Part shown: positions 20,866 to 32,299 of the stretch, in pieces
Position numbering within the stretch: position 1 is the first letter of the stretch
Layout: each line of letters opens with the position of its first letter
NCBI GenBank assembly: GCA_928212115.1
Contig: CAKMRJ010002223.1
Span: 305,020,502-305,084,501 of the forward strand
Direction of reading: 5' to 3'
From: Lactuca virosa
Taxonomy: Eukaryota > Streptophyta > Magnoliopsida > Asterales > Asteraceae
DNA length: 64,000 bases
Notes under the pieces: model-generated
The model's input: the letters and a program-made list of their open reading frames with translations, nothing else
What the model was told of the DNA's origin: nothing
Database searches by the model: none
Made by a program: the position numbers and the translations under genes

Positions 20866-21851
20866 AATGTAAAAAGTACGTATAAATATAATAAATATGT
20901 ATGAAAAATGTGTTTATATATTTTTACACCTTAAGAAACATTTTTAAATTTTTTTTTCCATTTAGACATATTTATATGTATTAATAAATATATGTATAAA
21001 AAATATTGTTAAAGTTCTTTTTTATTTAAACATTTTTACACATGTAAAAATAAGTTTTTGATGATACGAAGATTGTATGGGCTTATGTGAAGATGGTGAT
21101 GAAGATTGATGCGAAGACACTCCTGACCTTAAGTGTTTTGAAGATTAATCTCTGGTATTTTCTATACCGAAGAGACTTACTTTTGGTTACTTTATCTTAT
21201 CAAATATTTTGTATAGATCAAGTCAGTTGGACATGTTGAGTATAGTCGTCCGTCCACCATACTTAATCATGGTCTGGTCTGAATATGGTCGTATGTCCAC
21301 CATACTTAGGCATATTGAATATGGTCGTTTCTCCATCATACATTTTTAGTTCATCATACTTGAGCATTGCCTAATCTACCATAGCTAAGCACGGATTGGT
21401 ATGTTCGTTGTATTGCATATGTTCTATCATCATCTAATTTTTTTCTCAACAACGTACAAATATATTTAAATGAAAATAACTTTAAAAATGTTTTTAAGGT
21501 ATAAATATATATAAATATGTTTTTCATATGTATTTATTATATTTATACGTACTTTTACGTATAAATACATTTTTAGATGTATAAATATGTCTAAAATATA
21601 TTTTTATATTCATTTATTTAAAATATTAATAAGAACAAATTTAAAATATAATATATTTATTTGTTTTCAATAAAATAATAAAAATAAAAATAAAGGTGTT
21701 TGTAAAAATGTTTCAATATGTTAGGTCAGTTTACGAAATAGTCTCATATTAATTTGTTACTGGTTGGATCAGGAAAAAAGGTCAGAATGCAACCTTTTGC
21801 CCGTTTTTAAGATTTATATAAAAAAAATTATGACTATTTCGTAAACCGACC
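20572..21851. mobile_element. Foldback / MITE-like element with long inverted arms
   Basis: The left terminus gttcagtttatgaaatagtc is inverted at the right terminus (gactatttcgtaaaccgacc). Beyond this, roughly 20572-21050 pairs with about 21440-21851, including shared gttgcattctgacc and tttattatatttatacgtac blocks. Each arm begins with its own small hairpin (20572-20704; 21724-21851) with TIRs of about 30 bp, so the ends are nested palindromes. The loop (21060-21440) repeats accatacttaatcatgg-like phrases. There is no transposase. A possible 9-bp flanking repeat (taaaatatg/taaaatatt) is weak. Confidence 0.65.
20823..20862. repeat. (TA)n microsatellite
   Basis: About 40 bp of TA repeats inside the left arm of the foldback element. 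Confidence 0.95.
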
Positions 21852-23068
21852 TAAAATATTGAGATTTTTCTGGAAATTTTATTTATTTTAACTATGTATA
21901 TTTTATTTTTAAGTAATGAAATGTTTCTATTTTTATTTATATAGTATTTATTAATATATTTTTATTAGTTTTATTATTTAATTAAATTATTGAATTTTTA
22001 TTCTATTAAAAATAAATAAATAAAGTTAGGAAAGTTAGAGGACCTTTTCCTCGGTTTTAAGAAGTGAGGGATATTAAAAGAAAATGAGACGGTGTCTAGA
22101 TGATAAATGATAAAAATGAGAGGTGAGTAGAGAATTAACCTTACATTTTATAAGACCCACAAATTTTTATTTTTAAAATTATGTTGTTTTTAACATAAAT
22201 TAGCTATAAATTAGCTATTAACAGTTAGTTATAAATCTATAAGACCCATCATAACAATTGAATTTGTTTCAACAAAGAGCTTGTAAATTACATGTTTAAT
22301 TGAAAAATCTTTGAGTAAAAAAAATCTTGCAATATGAAATTCTTAAGCTTTTCAATAACACCTAAACATAACTCATCAATTTGAAAAACTCAAAAATCTC
22401 AATATTAAAAAGTTTTGAATTTATTTATGAAACCCATTATTATAGTTCTCTTATGTTATTGTGGTTTGTATGAATTGTATATATCCAATTGGTTGGAAAT
22501 TTATTAGACTCACCACAATCATCAAAAAATCTTGTGACGAGAGTTTGTAACTTTATAAGCTATTTGAAAATGTTTGCATTGAATAGACTTTTTTAAATTT
22601 AGAATTTTATTTAACCCAATAAGCTTTTGAAAAAATTTCTACTATGGATGATGTTGTAAGTACTTTCATTCTTATAATCTTCAAGAACGTTAATATTTAA
22701 AAAAAAAAAGATAAAACTTTAATTAAAATAATATACTTTTTATTTGTAAGAAATAACTAAATTAATTTTAATATAGTTTTTATTTTAACATTTCATGGTA
22801 TCTTATATTTTTTCTTTTAAACATTTTTTAGTAATATATAATTTTTATAACTATTTGAACTACAGTTGGGATATATTACGAACGACATGTATTATGCTTA
22901 TATGCTATATATTCTACAAATATAGCTTTTGTTGATGTCTGAAATAATTCTCGTTGGGATTTGCTTCACACTCAATACAATATATACTACAAGACATATA
23001 CATAATAATCCTTATACTATGTACAAGTATCAAAAAAAGAACAAACTATATTATATTATAGTACTTTA
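21852..23068. other. AT-rich intergenic DNA and copia LTR remnant
   Basis: No gene seen. The last 200 bp or so (about 22870-23068) are probably the decayed 3' LTR of the copia fragment at 23075, since they follow a purine-rich actgagaggg and TGTGTT start on the minus strand. The outer end could not be placed. Confidence 0.4.
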
Positions 23069-23074
23069 ACACAC

Positions 23075-23275
23075 CCTCTCAGTTTGAGCACGAGTATGTC
23101 GAATGTTCAAACTGTCTCTAAAACCCAAAAATTACTATGTAGGAAGGTCCTTCTTGAATATGTATGCAATCTAATTTGTGGAAGTAACATGTATGACATG
23201 CACCTTCCCAATCGGAACATGTTCCCGAACAAAATGCAAATATGTTTCCGTATGCTTGGTTCATTGGTATTAAAG
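23075..23275 (-). pseudogene. Copia RNase H C-terminal fragment
   Basis: Minus strand reads TKHTETYLHFVREHVPIGKV, then HVTSTNQIAYIFKKDLPT and, after a frame change, FRDSLNIRHTRAQTEGV. This is the characteristic end of Ty1/copia RNase H (KH-x-HFVRE...V-ST-Q-ADI-TK-L pattern). Stops and a shift are present, and the rest of the element is absent. Confidence 0.8.
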
Positions 23276-23536
23276 TGGGTTAGAGGCTAAGTGAATGATA
23301 TATATATTCAATAATCATTTTAAAATGATATTACCAGTAAACATATGATAATATAGGTTCATATCAATAACAAATATCACAAATTGAATAATTATAAGAA
23401 TTTAATTCTTGATAAATATTTTAATTGTTGAAATTTTAATTGGAAATTAATATTTTAGGAAAATGATAATTTTCAATGTTATATCAAAATAATTATAAAG
23501 TATAATTTATAATGTCATGTACATCTTTTGTAACAC
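23276..23536. other. AT-rich stretch
   Basis: Nothing recognised. Confidence 0.4.
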
Positions 23537-23960
23537 CCGTTTTCCGGAATGGATCAACTAAAAACGTAATGAGATCAAATATGGGGTTTTTGGAAAAACT
23601 CTATGCCACAACGTGGGACATGGTGTAACGTCCCAAAAATCAAGACCATTTTTTTTAATTTTAGAGTAATAAAACCATCTTTCAAAACATGTTCATAAAA
23701 CCATAATAGGATCAAAGTATAACCAAAACATCCAAATGCATCAGAGTCAAATAAAATGCGGAACAATGTGGTGTGTACGATGCGATCACCCCGAGCTCTT
23801 CCCCTTGGATCCGAAAGTACCTGAAACCTAAACTGAAAACCGTAAGAACGAAGCTTAGTGAGTTCCCCAAAATACCACATACCATACATACCAAACAAAT
23901 AACGGGCCCCGCCCGTCATCGAGCCCCGCTCGGAACAGATCTGTCAGAAATATGAGATGG
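23537..23960. repeat. LTR fragments left of LTR D
   Basis: Two pieces. About 23540-23620 starts TGTAACACCCGTTTTCCGG, an LTR-like start. From 23622, TGTAACGTCCCAAAAATC continues through ggtacctgaaacc-like and cttagtgagttccccaaaat sequence, matching in order the plus-read start of minus-oriented LTRs A and B. The second piece is interrupted at 23961 by LTR D. Confidence 0.6.
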
Positions 23961-24096
23961 TGTAACATCCCGGGTTTACAGGTATTTCCAAATCCTTCCC
24001 TTGGTATTTTAATATGTTATTTTGGTCGTTAATGTTTGTTGGAATTAGCCCTAAGAAGCCCTAGTGGTAAATTGGTAATTCTTGCGAGCTTGAGTT

Positions 24097-24132
24097 ATAC
24101 GCTGGGCGTACACATATGTACGCAGGGCATAC
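24097..24132. promoter_or_regulatory. Palindrome pair upstream of LTR D promoter
   Basis: atacgctgggcgtac (24097-24111) and gtacgcagggcatac (24118-24132), both GTACGC-N3-GCGTAC variants, 40-75 bp upstream of the TATA-like box. Confidence 0.5.
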
Positions 24133-24755
24133 ACGTGTCTGGGTGAAACCCTAATTTTTAGGGTTTGTGGAGTATTTAAGCACCATTATTGGTCAATTTG
24201 ACTCACTCTTTCAGCCTCCAAGTCCCTTAGTCGTTTTGAGAGAACCCCTAACCCCCATAGTGAGCATTTTGAGCTTATAGTGTGATTTTTGTGTACCAAA
24301 AGGAGAAGTTAGTGCATCTAAGGAGTCAAGGAAGGAAGCAAGCTTATAGATCTGGGATTATCATCTTCTTGGGAAGCTTCAGAAGGTATCAAGCTTCTAC
24401 CTTTATGCTTGGATTGATTAGATCTTGCTTTGGTTGCTTTTTGGTATTCTTCTTGTCCCAAGAGTCCCATTATTGTGCATGCTTTGTTTTGATCGTGTTG
24501 GGTTGTCCTTTCAGACCCTAGGATGGGTCCTAAGGCATAAAAATGAGAACCCTTGAGCTAGTTTGGTCCTTTGTTCTTCGTCGGAGGTCTTAATGGATTA
24601 AGACTATGCATTAAGACCTTTTTGGACGACCAAATTCTTAAAGTTTGAGACTTTATGGTTCTAGAGTACTTTTGAGTCATGGATCTGAAGTTTGGACTTA
24701 GGTGCTTAATCCACTTAATCCATTAAGCACTTATAAGGATTTAAGACTTGCGAGG

Positions 24756-24865
24756 GTACGCCCCGCGTAAGTGATGTACGCCCCGCGTACTGAGTTAACC
24801 ACCCCAATTGTGGTCAATGCGAGGTAAAGTACGCCCAACGTACCGAAGGGGTATGCCCCGCGTAC
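24756..24865. promoter_or_regulatory. Palindrome cluster downstream of LTR D promoter
   Basis: Four copies: gtacgccccgcgtaa (24756), gtacgccccgcgtac (24776), gtacgcccaacgtac (24829) and gtatgccccgcgtac (24851). Confidence 0.5.
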
Positions 24866-25494
24866 GCCTTCTGTTTGGGTTTTGGACTTTGGGTTTTGGG
24901 TATTGGGCCATCTGTTGGGCTTTGATGCTTGGGCCCTAATGTACCATCTGGATAAGTGTGTTTTGGGCTAAATAGAGGATCAGACCTTTGGATAAGGCCC
25001 AATAAGGGGTTTGGCCCAATTTGGAAAATTGGGCCAATCATGGGCCTTGAAGTAAGTTGGGCCTTTTGGATCAAAGATTTGGACTTGGGTCATGACCTAA
25101 TTAGGGAAAGGGGTAAAATGGACATTTACCCTAAGTATGGATCCTTAGTCAAGAATAGTATTCCAATTGTTAATGGGATGTTTGTTTGCTGTGATAGTTT
25201 GGAATTTTTCTATGAGTCAGCAGTTAGGGATTTCAGTGCAGCTTGACATTTGAAATGTGAGTTTTCCTCACTGTACTTACGGGTCGAAGGCACCAAGGTC
25301 GACCCTTTGGATTGTTATCCTGATAATCATATTTTATTGATTACTATAGTGATCTATTAGATTTGAATCCTGGTAGATAGGATGATGTTATGCTTATTGA
25401 TCTGTATGATTTGTGCTTGTCTATTGATTGATTATATGTTTATGAGTTATGTATATGTCGACATGTGTGTGGTTGGGTTAAGGTGGTCCTGCTT

Positions 25495-25630
25495 TGTGCT
25501 GAAGGCCAACATACCCAGGGCGGCCCGGATAGACTGAAGGCCTGCGAGGCGAACCAGTCAGGCCGAAGGCCCGGAGAACGGTCCAGATAGGCTGAAGGCA
25601 CGGTGCGGCGGTCCATACATGCTGAAGGTT
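25495..25630. repeat. gctgaaggc repeats in LTR D
   Basis: Five degenerate units of about 25-35 bp with the core gctgaaggc or actgaaggc followed by a GC-rich cgg(t)cc(g/a)gata phrase. Confidence 0.7.
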
Positions 25631-25913
25631 TAGTATGCGTGCTGTTGCTGTGATATTTATGATTATGTGTTGTGGTGGTATTTTGGGGGAAACTCACTAA
25701 GCTTTGGGCTTACAGTTTTGGATTATGTTTCAGGTACTTCAGAGGATTGCGGCAAGGCGAAGGCGTGATCGTGCACCACCTCATGTTCTTGTTTTATGAT
25801 TTTGGGATTTCTCAGATGTGAAACTTATTTTGAAAACAAATTGTAATTAATGATGATTTTGTGGTTGCTTAAAAAGTTTAAAATTTTTCAAGAATTTTAT
25901 GAATGTTACAAGT

Positions 25914-25926
25914 TGGTATCAGAGCC
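25914..25926 (+). other. Primer-binding site of element D
   Basis: TGGTATCAGAGCC, three bases after the LTR D end. Confidence 0.92.
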
Positions 25927-26215
25927 TTGGTTTGAGTGAATTGGAGGAACACTCGTGTGAATCCAGTCTCAAACTAAGGAAAAGATTTTTAAAATGATTT
26001 TTTTTCAAATGGTTTTCAAAATACTCAAGGAGGATGCGATGTGTACGATCAGCCAGAGCCAGTAAGTAGACCCCAAAATACCATACTGTTATATGATATT
26101 GTGATATGTTAGAACAACATGCTAGAGATAGGCTAGGGATCTTCAGGGATTGCATGATAAAAAATTGCCTGATTACATGATGCCTGATAGCCTAGGGGCT
26201 AAACACATGATTTTC
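25927..26215 (+). mobile_element. Element D leader, truncated
   Basis: About 290 bp of leader (gatgcgatgtgtacgatcag, then gatagcctaggggctaaac). No gag follows; the sequence changes to inverted LTR DNA. Confidence 0.6.
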
Positions 26216-26219
26216 AAAA

Positions 26220-26705
26220 TGATTTCTTTCGCCATAATGACCTAAACACATGCATAGTTGATCCACAACCATCAAGATGCTAACTTTATGGACTAAGGAC
26301 CTCAGAAACATCAAGAGAAGCAAATCCTAACTTCTGGAGTGGAAGGAATCCACTAGATCTCATCATATGACCAAAATGGGACCAAAACTTCATAAAGACT
26401 ATATATAAGCAAACAAGGAGCAAGTTCAAAGCTTTATACCTCAATAAAGCTGGAAATGATGAGAGAAATCTGGATCTATAAGCCTAAGCCACACCAAAGC
26501 AACCTCCAACTGTTCTTCTTCCTTCAAATCACCAAAAACACCACCAAAACTCACTTCCAAGCTCAAATATCACAAATGGAAATTAGGGTTTCTATCTTAG
26601 GGTTTGGAGGAGTGGAGGCTGAACATAAGATGAACCCAAGGCAACATAAGTTGCTTAAATAGGGCACAAACCCTAAAAATTAGGGTTTGCCCCTGCTTAT
26701 CATAT
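26220..26705 (-). repeat. Minus-oriented LTR fragment (promoter part)
   Basis: Contains gttcaaagctttatacctc, aaattagggtttct and a minus-strand ctatttaagc TATA-like box beside aaaccctaatttttagggtt, in the same order as the promoter half of LTR A. It may be the continuation of the LTR broken at 23960. Confidence 0.6.
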
Positions 26706-26706
26706 T

Positions 26707-27106
26707 GTGACAACCCGAAAGATTTGGATCAAGCAAGGTCTAAATTGTAACCCTATTACAATAAAAACCTTGAAAACCATTAGGGCATAAGTGCATGTAT
26801 ATGGAGGTATACACTTTGGAAGTCACATATATGGTAAACCTCTTGAAAGTAAACAAGTTTATCAAGGAAAAACTAGACAAATGAATTTGAATAAGAATCA
26901 TGGATTTAAAAGATTGTCTACTAGTATTTGCTCTAGTCTCCCACCCACCTTAGAACATGGAAGGCCATAAGAACAATGACTTAAGCTAAATATATGGATA
27001 TAAATATGTGTAATAAGCTTTGTGGAACCATGATTGAATGCACTCTTGTCAATTCAACAATATAGCACACCATAAGCATTTCCTTTATGAATTTGGGCTT
27101 AGAACT
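26707..27106. repeat. LTR-like fragment TGTGACAACCCG...
   Basis: Starts like an LTR (tgtgacaacccgaaag) and is cut at 27107 by element G1. Anonymous AT-rich sequence otherwise. Confidence 0.4.
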
Positions 27107-29335
27107 TGTAACGCCCGTGTTTCTGGGCTAGGCATTAATGTCGTTGTAATAATATAAGTTAACCTTTGTAACCCGTCTTGAAATAATAGAAATGTATTAT
27201 TTGAGTATTATGTGTTTTATGCTTAATTGCTTAATTGTGTGGCTTAAATGAATTAAGAATAAAAATAAGCGTGAAAATGAAATGTTAGATAAACCCAATA
27301 TCGATGCATGAAGACGTAGTGGTCGTGACGAGGTTTCCGAATATATAAAGAATGCTGAAATCCGAGTTATAACGAAGAAGTTATGACCTCTCAAAGTTTC
27401 GCGACAGAACCGGCGCGACACTGCGTGACGTAAATAGTGAATTTACGATAAAGCGATATTTAGCCTTAGTGATCTAAACGAAATTTGTAGAACGCGTTAA
27501 ACCGAGAGCGTGCATAAAAAGAACGTCTAAATCTGACTTCGTATGAGGAAGTTATGATTTTCCGAAGTTTCGATTTAGCAGTATGCAGCCCGAAACTCGA
27601 ATTTGAGATCGAGTGATTTTTGGTCGAAACAATCTAAACGAGAATCGAAGATCTCGTTAATTGTAGTGCAACGGTAAAAAGACAGATGGAAACGGACATC
27701 GGATGAAGAAGTTATGATTTTATAACGGAGTTTTCCAGTCCCGACCTATTAAAAATAATATAATAAAAATAAAGTCAAAATTAGCCGACGGAGTCTAAAT
27801 AAAAGTTGTAGAGCTTAGTCTCACCTACGCGTGGATATAAAGAACGTCGAAAACGGAGTTCGTATGAGGAAGATATGAATTTCGAAAGTTTTATAAATAA
27901 TTAAAAATATATTAATTTTAATATTAATTCGGATATTATCCGAAGAAGGGGGGGGGAGTCATCGATCTGATCCGAAGTACGCCCCGCGTACAAGATGGGT
28001 ACGCGCAGCGTACTGCTGCTTTCCTCGGTCCAAAAGAGGCCACGTTCCTCCACCGAGACTTCGCCACGTGGAAGCCTTATCCGGAGTACACCCAGCGTAG
28101 GGCCTCGGTACGCCCAGCGTAGTCAGAGGTCTCGCTGCTATAAAAGGGCATGCGAGGCTGCCGACTTCTTTTGCCAAAATTCTTTCTTTTTCTCCCAAAT
28201 TTTTCTCGTTTTGCTTGCAAGAAATACCCCGAAGCCCAGGTATTATTCCCGAGACCCGAGGCAAGTTCCGAAGCCCCGAAGATCCCGAGAAGTGAAGTTT
28301 CCGAGCTGAAACTCTGCCCGCAAGAAGCCCGGTTTTCAAGAAAAACATCATGCTTTTATCGGAAAAGATTATTTTAAGAGACGAGGTGCTGTCCGATCAC
28401 CGTCTTATCAAGTGAGTGTATATTCCTTTTCTTCTAACACATAGATACGAAGTATTCTCTACAAAATACGTGTTATGTGTTTGTATATTATTTGCTTATT
28501 TGAATAATTTATTGAATGAATGATTTGTACAGGTTTTAAGCTGTATATAAATGTATATATTTTTATCTACTAATATGTTGGGTAGAACATGGGTAGACAG
28601 TTGTTGTGTGATGAAATAAAATGATGAGAGGCCTCGATGTGATTGTAATCTAGTCATTCAGTAGAATATGGATGACGACCACGAACTTTTCTAGACAGTT
28701 CTGTGGAATGCTGGCAGGCTCATAACCTGTAGGTGTTGGTGAACTTGGGTGTTCATTTGATGTATTCTATCCCCCTCATGGTTGCCTTAGGACAATAATT
28801 GCTGAGGAAACCCCTCTGCAGTAGTGTCCGTCCCGATGAAAATCCTAGATTAGGTCCCTTGTAATAGTTGTTGTCATAGGGACGTAAAGTGAGGATAATG
28901 AGAATGGGTAATCAGGTTATTGTTGGTTGGTGAAATTAAATATAATTATTTATTGTGGGATGAAAACCCTATATGCTCACCAGGCTCCCAAGCCTGACCC
29001 ACTCAGTTTCTTTGTATTATAGGTAGTGGCGCGAGAGCATAAGTTGGAGAATTTGTGAAGATGTTTTTGTTTATAGACCAGTAGTTTTATAAACTGTGTA
29101 AGGTCTATGTTTTATTGTTTATGCTTTTGTGTCTGTATCGGAACATGACAACCCGAGTTTTGATATATAATGAAAATATATTTCTTTAAGAAATGCTTTG
29201 ATAAACCTTCTTTTATCATGTATTGTTTTGGGGACAAATTCTGCAACTCTTTTAAATCAATGAATTTACTCTGAAATTATTTTAAAAGCACAAATGAAAC
29301 CGGTCTTTTCTGGCCATGATATTGGGGATGTCACA
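27107..29335 (+). repeat. 5' LTR of G1 (2,229 bp)
   Basis: TGTAACGCCCGTG...GGGGATGTCACA. The core promoter is ctataaaag at 28138-28146. Immediately upstream lie four GTACGC-type palindromes (27977, 27999, 28086, 28108). Confidence 0.93.
27977..28122. promoter_or_regulatory. Palindrome cluster and TATA box of LTR G1
   Basis: gtacgccccgcgtac (27977-27991), gtacgcgcagcgtac (27999-28013), gtacacccagcgtag (28086-28100) and gtacgcccagcgtag (28108-28122), ending 15 bp before ctataaaag. The 3' LTR keeps the same cluster at about 62702-62847 with small changes. Confidence 0.55.
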
Positions 29336-29337
29336 GT

Positions 29338-29350
29338 TGGTATCAGAGCA
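29338..29350 (+). other. Primer-binding site of G1
   Basis: TGGTATCAGAGCA, two bases after the LTR end. Confidence 0.92.
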
Positions 29351-30647
29351 TTAGTTTAAGCTGTCACACCCCAAAACCGGAATGGCGGAAACGTTCTGGG
29401 GTGGAGGACGTCATGTACAATATCATAACAATGCATAATAGTAAAGACAAGCAACAACATCCATTGCATTAATATAATAATTTTAATTCAAGCGTGTTAT
29501 GTATAGTATGTAAGACACCAAAATGAATGATCAAAATAAAAGATGAGTCTTGTATGTGCTCCATCTTCTCAAAAGCTTCATCGGTACCTGTCTACTGATG
29601 ACCTGAGAATACAAGTTATTTTGAAAGAGTTTATCAGCATAAAGCTGGTGAGTTCATAAGTATTTAGTGTCATTGCTTGTATAAAAATGTTTGTAACAAC
29701 GTAGTGTAAATGTTCATAATTGTTTGTAAATATTTGTAAATAGTTGAACACTCTAGAAAATCCTATATTTTCTACTGAAATGTAGTCTTCTACCAAGACC
29801 CGACTGTTTGTATGTTTGCTCTTGCGTAAATGTAAGAGTTTTCCCCAATAAAACTATCACTATGAAAAATATAGTTTACTTGAATGTATATGTGATAGAA
29901 TCACAAAGTAAATGTCATAGGAAAATAATGTTTTCCTCAGCAGTGACACTGCTGGTCATAAAGTGATGAAATACAGACTCCAGGTAGTACCAAATGTATA
30001 GTACACCTCGGGGAGTCTAAAGTAATAAAAATGTAGACTCCAGGTGGTATTAAATGAACAATACGCCTCGGAGAGTCTATTTTTCCTTTAATTCTTAATT
30101 GGTTAATTAAAGGTTTGAATGTGAACTCGTATGTAACCATGCTGATCGACGGCTGAATAACTGATGACCCTCCGGTGTCATATGTAGTGAGGTAACATTA
30201 TGTCACCCCTTGGCCTTATAGGTTGGGACTGTAGCTAGCAGTCAGGGTGTGGGAGTGTCTGTCCCGTATAGATCTATACACACAATGCCCGCTCTCCGTT
30301 CAGGAGACTCTGGTTACAAAGTGATACCACAATGAAGTGTCGTATCGAGAAGTAGTATGTCACATTCTGATTATCGTATTCAAATGTTTGTATAGTATGT
30401 CATAGTGTAGTGATGTTTTCTCTGTACTAGTAAATAGTATATTCTCTTGTATAGTGTATAGTATGTATTGTTTCTCAATGTAGTACTTATGTAGCGATTT
30501 GTAATTGTACTGACTCTTGTATGTATCGTTGTAATAGTAATAGTGAGTAGTAATCCCTTTACTATATCTATTATAGTTAAATAGTAATGTTGTTTGTATG
30601 CCTTTGTTAAACAAAGGTACTGAACTGAAGTGAAAGCTATTATATCC

Positions 30648-30722
<75 letters not shown>
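30648..30722. repeat. (CA)n(TA)n microsatellite in G2 3' LTR
   Basis: About 75 bp here. The same place in the partner LTR (about 55374-55390) has only cacacatatacatatga. Confidence 0.95.
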
Positions 30723-30725
<3 letters not shown>

Positions 30726-31370
30726 ATATAACTAAGATTTCAATGACATTCGGACAAATAACAGGATACCCTAAGTCCACAACCAAACAAGGAACATGAA
30801 ATAAGGTGAGCTATCAGTCCTAAGTCCTTCAAGTCTTACTTATATAAATATATTGGTGTAGATATGGGTTTGAAAATAATGTAAGTTTAAAAGAGTTTGG
30901 AAACAGTTTTAGCATCTAAAAGAGTTTAATAAAAGGTTTTGAAGTGCTTGAAATCCATAAGTTTGATAGCAATTTGAAAGTAATAGTAAATCTTTCTGTT
31001 TGTTATAGTTATTAATCATATGTGATTAAAGCAATAACTAGAATGTTTCAACTTGTATTCCCCCCCCCCCCATAAAGCATTTAAAATCATTTCAAAGGTT
31101 GATTAAGGGGTATGAACTCACCTGTAGTGAGTGATACGAATGTAAGATCGGTAATGGATGCTAAGTGTCAAGTGAAGTCTTGAGCACACGTACGGATCCT
31201 ATTTAGCATATAATGACATATATATGTATACAATTAGTGTATATTCAACTAATTAAGAAGGATAACACCCTTATAGTCTAGGAAACACTTATATGGAAGT
31301 GTTACAATCACAAAGGATTGCATAAAAGGAGTGTATGGTCACCAAATGGAGCTTTCGGTCCTAATGGTAT

Positions 31371-31450
31371 TCTCGGTCCAAATGGTTCTCGGTCCGAAGG
31401 GTTCTCGGTCCGAAGGGTTCTCGGTCCGAATGGTTCTCGGTCCGAAGAGG
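31371..31450. repeat. 16-bp tandem repeat in G2 LTR
   Basis: Five units of tctcggtccgaagggt (period exactly 16), with first and last units slightly changed. The same array is in the partner LTR at about 56034-56112. Confidence 0.93.
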
Positions 31451-32299
31451 TTAAAACCAAAAACTCAAGATATTTGGTGCATGTGGTGATTTTCAAGGGC
31501 TTTCAAACATGCATAGGGGTTCTAAGTTTTATCCAAAGCCTTAAGTGAGTTTTAAGGTCTTAAAGGCACCTTTCTTTAGGGTTTTCGGTCAAAGGAGATG
31601 CACTATATAAAAAATCCTTTTGTTCTTGGAAAAAGACGATTTCAAGGTCCTAAATCAAGTATCCTTACTAGATAACAAGTGTAGGAAGTAGATACTTACA
31701 ATATGGAAGCAAAGAAGGGTGTTTTCGGCCCAAAACACTAGTGTGTGTTCTTGGTGTTCTTGAAGAACACTTGAAGATCTAAGAAAAAGAGAAGATTTCA
31801 TGGATGAAATCATGTATAACTACTAGATGAAGTGTTGTATCAACAAATCAAGAGAAGAAACACTTACATTTTTGGAAGATTTGGAAGAAGCTCTTATGAT
31901 ACTTGAGAGAGAAAGTGGGTGTTCTTGAGTTTGGAAGTAAGAAATGAGGAAAGAAGGAGTAAACTCATGCCTTAAGCATGAGTTCTCGGTCAAAGGGGTT
32001 TTCGGCCCTACCCCTCATGTTTGGCCGTAACACCTTATTAAGGTGTTAATTGTTTTATTTGTTCCCCAATAATCCTAGAAAATACTTCCTTTCGTTTATT
32101 CTCTCGAAGAATAAATATTTAAAAATACCCAACGGACTTTAAATCGAGCTAAAAATTAGCAGAAATGAATTTGACTTTTAGTTGAAGTGTTTGACTGTAG
32201 AGTTCGTACAAAAGAAAATTTCGGGTTGTCACATCATCCCCCCGTTAGAGGGAATTTCGTCCCGAATTAGAGCTCAAGAAACTAAGTTATTACAAATAA

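Larger units (their letters stand above)
23961..25910 (+). repeat. LTR D, 5' LTR of a plus-strand gypsy element (1,950 bp)
   Basis: Starts TGTAACATCCCGGG and ends GAATGTTACA, followed after AGT by a Met-tRNA PBS, so this is a 5' LTR read left to right. A TATA-like agtatttaagc lies near 24172. GTACGC-type palindromes lie upstream (24097-24132) and downstream (24756-24865). A degenerate array of gctgaaggc/cggtcc units is at 25495-25630, just before the cactaagctttgg block. No matching 3' LTR is seen. Confidence 0.9.
29362..32233 (-). repeat. 3' LTR of G2 (2,872 bp)
   Basis: tgtcacacccc...gttgtcaca, colinear with 54089-56897. It differs mainly by a CA/TA microsatellite expansion at 30648-30722 and a longer C-run near 31060. 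Confidence 0.94.

Noticed and set aside
24282..25246. Several open frames of 80-96 codons inside LTR D
   Set aside because: They overlap promoter and palindrome arrays of an LTR and show no domain.
27959..28377. Open frames of 75-130 codons on both strands in LTR G1 (and 62684-63169)
   Set aside because: They lie in the GC-rich promoter part of the LTR, exist on both strands and match no family.
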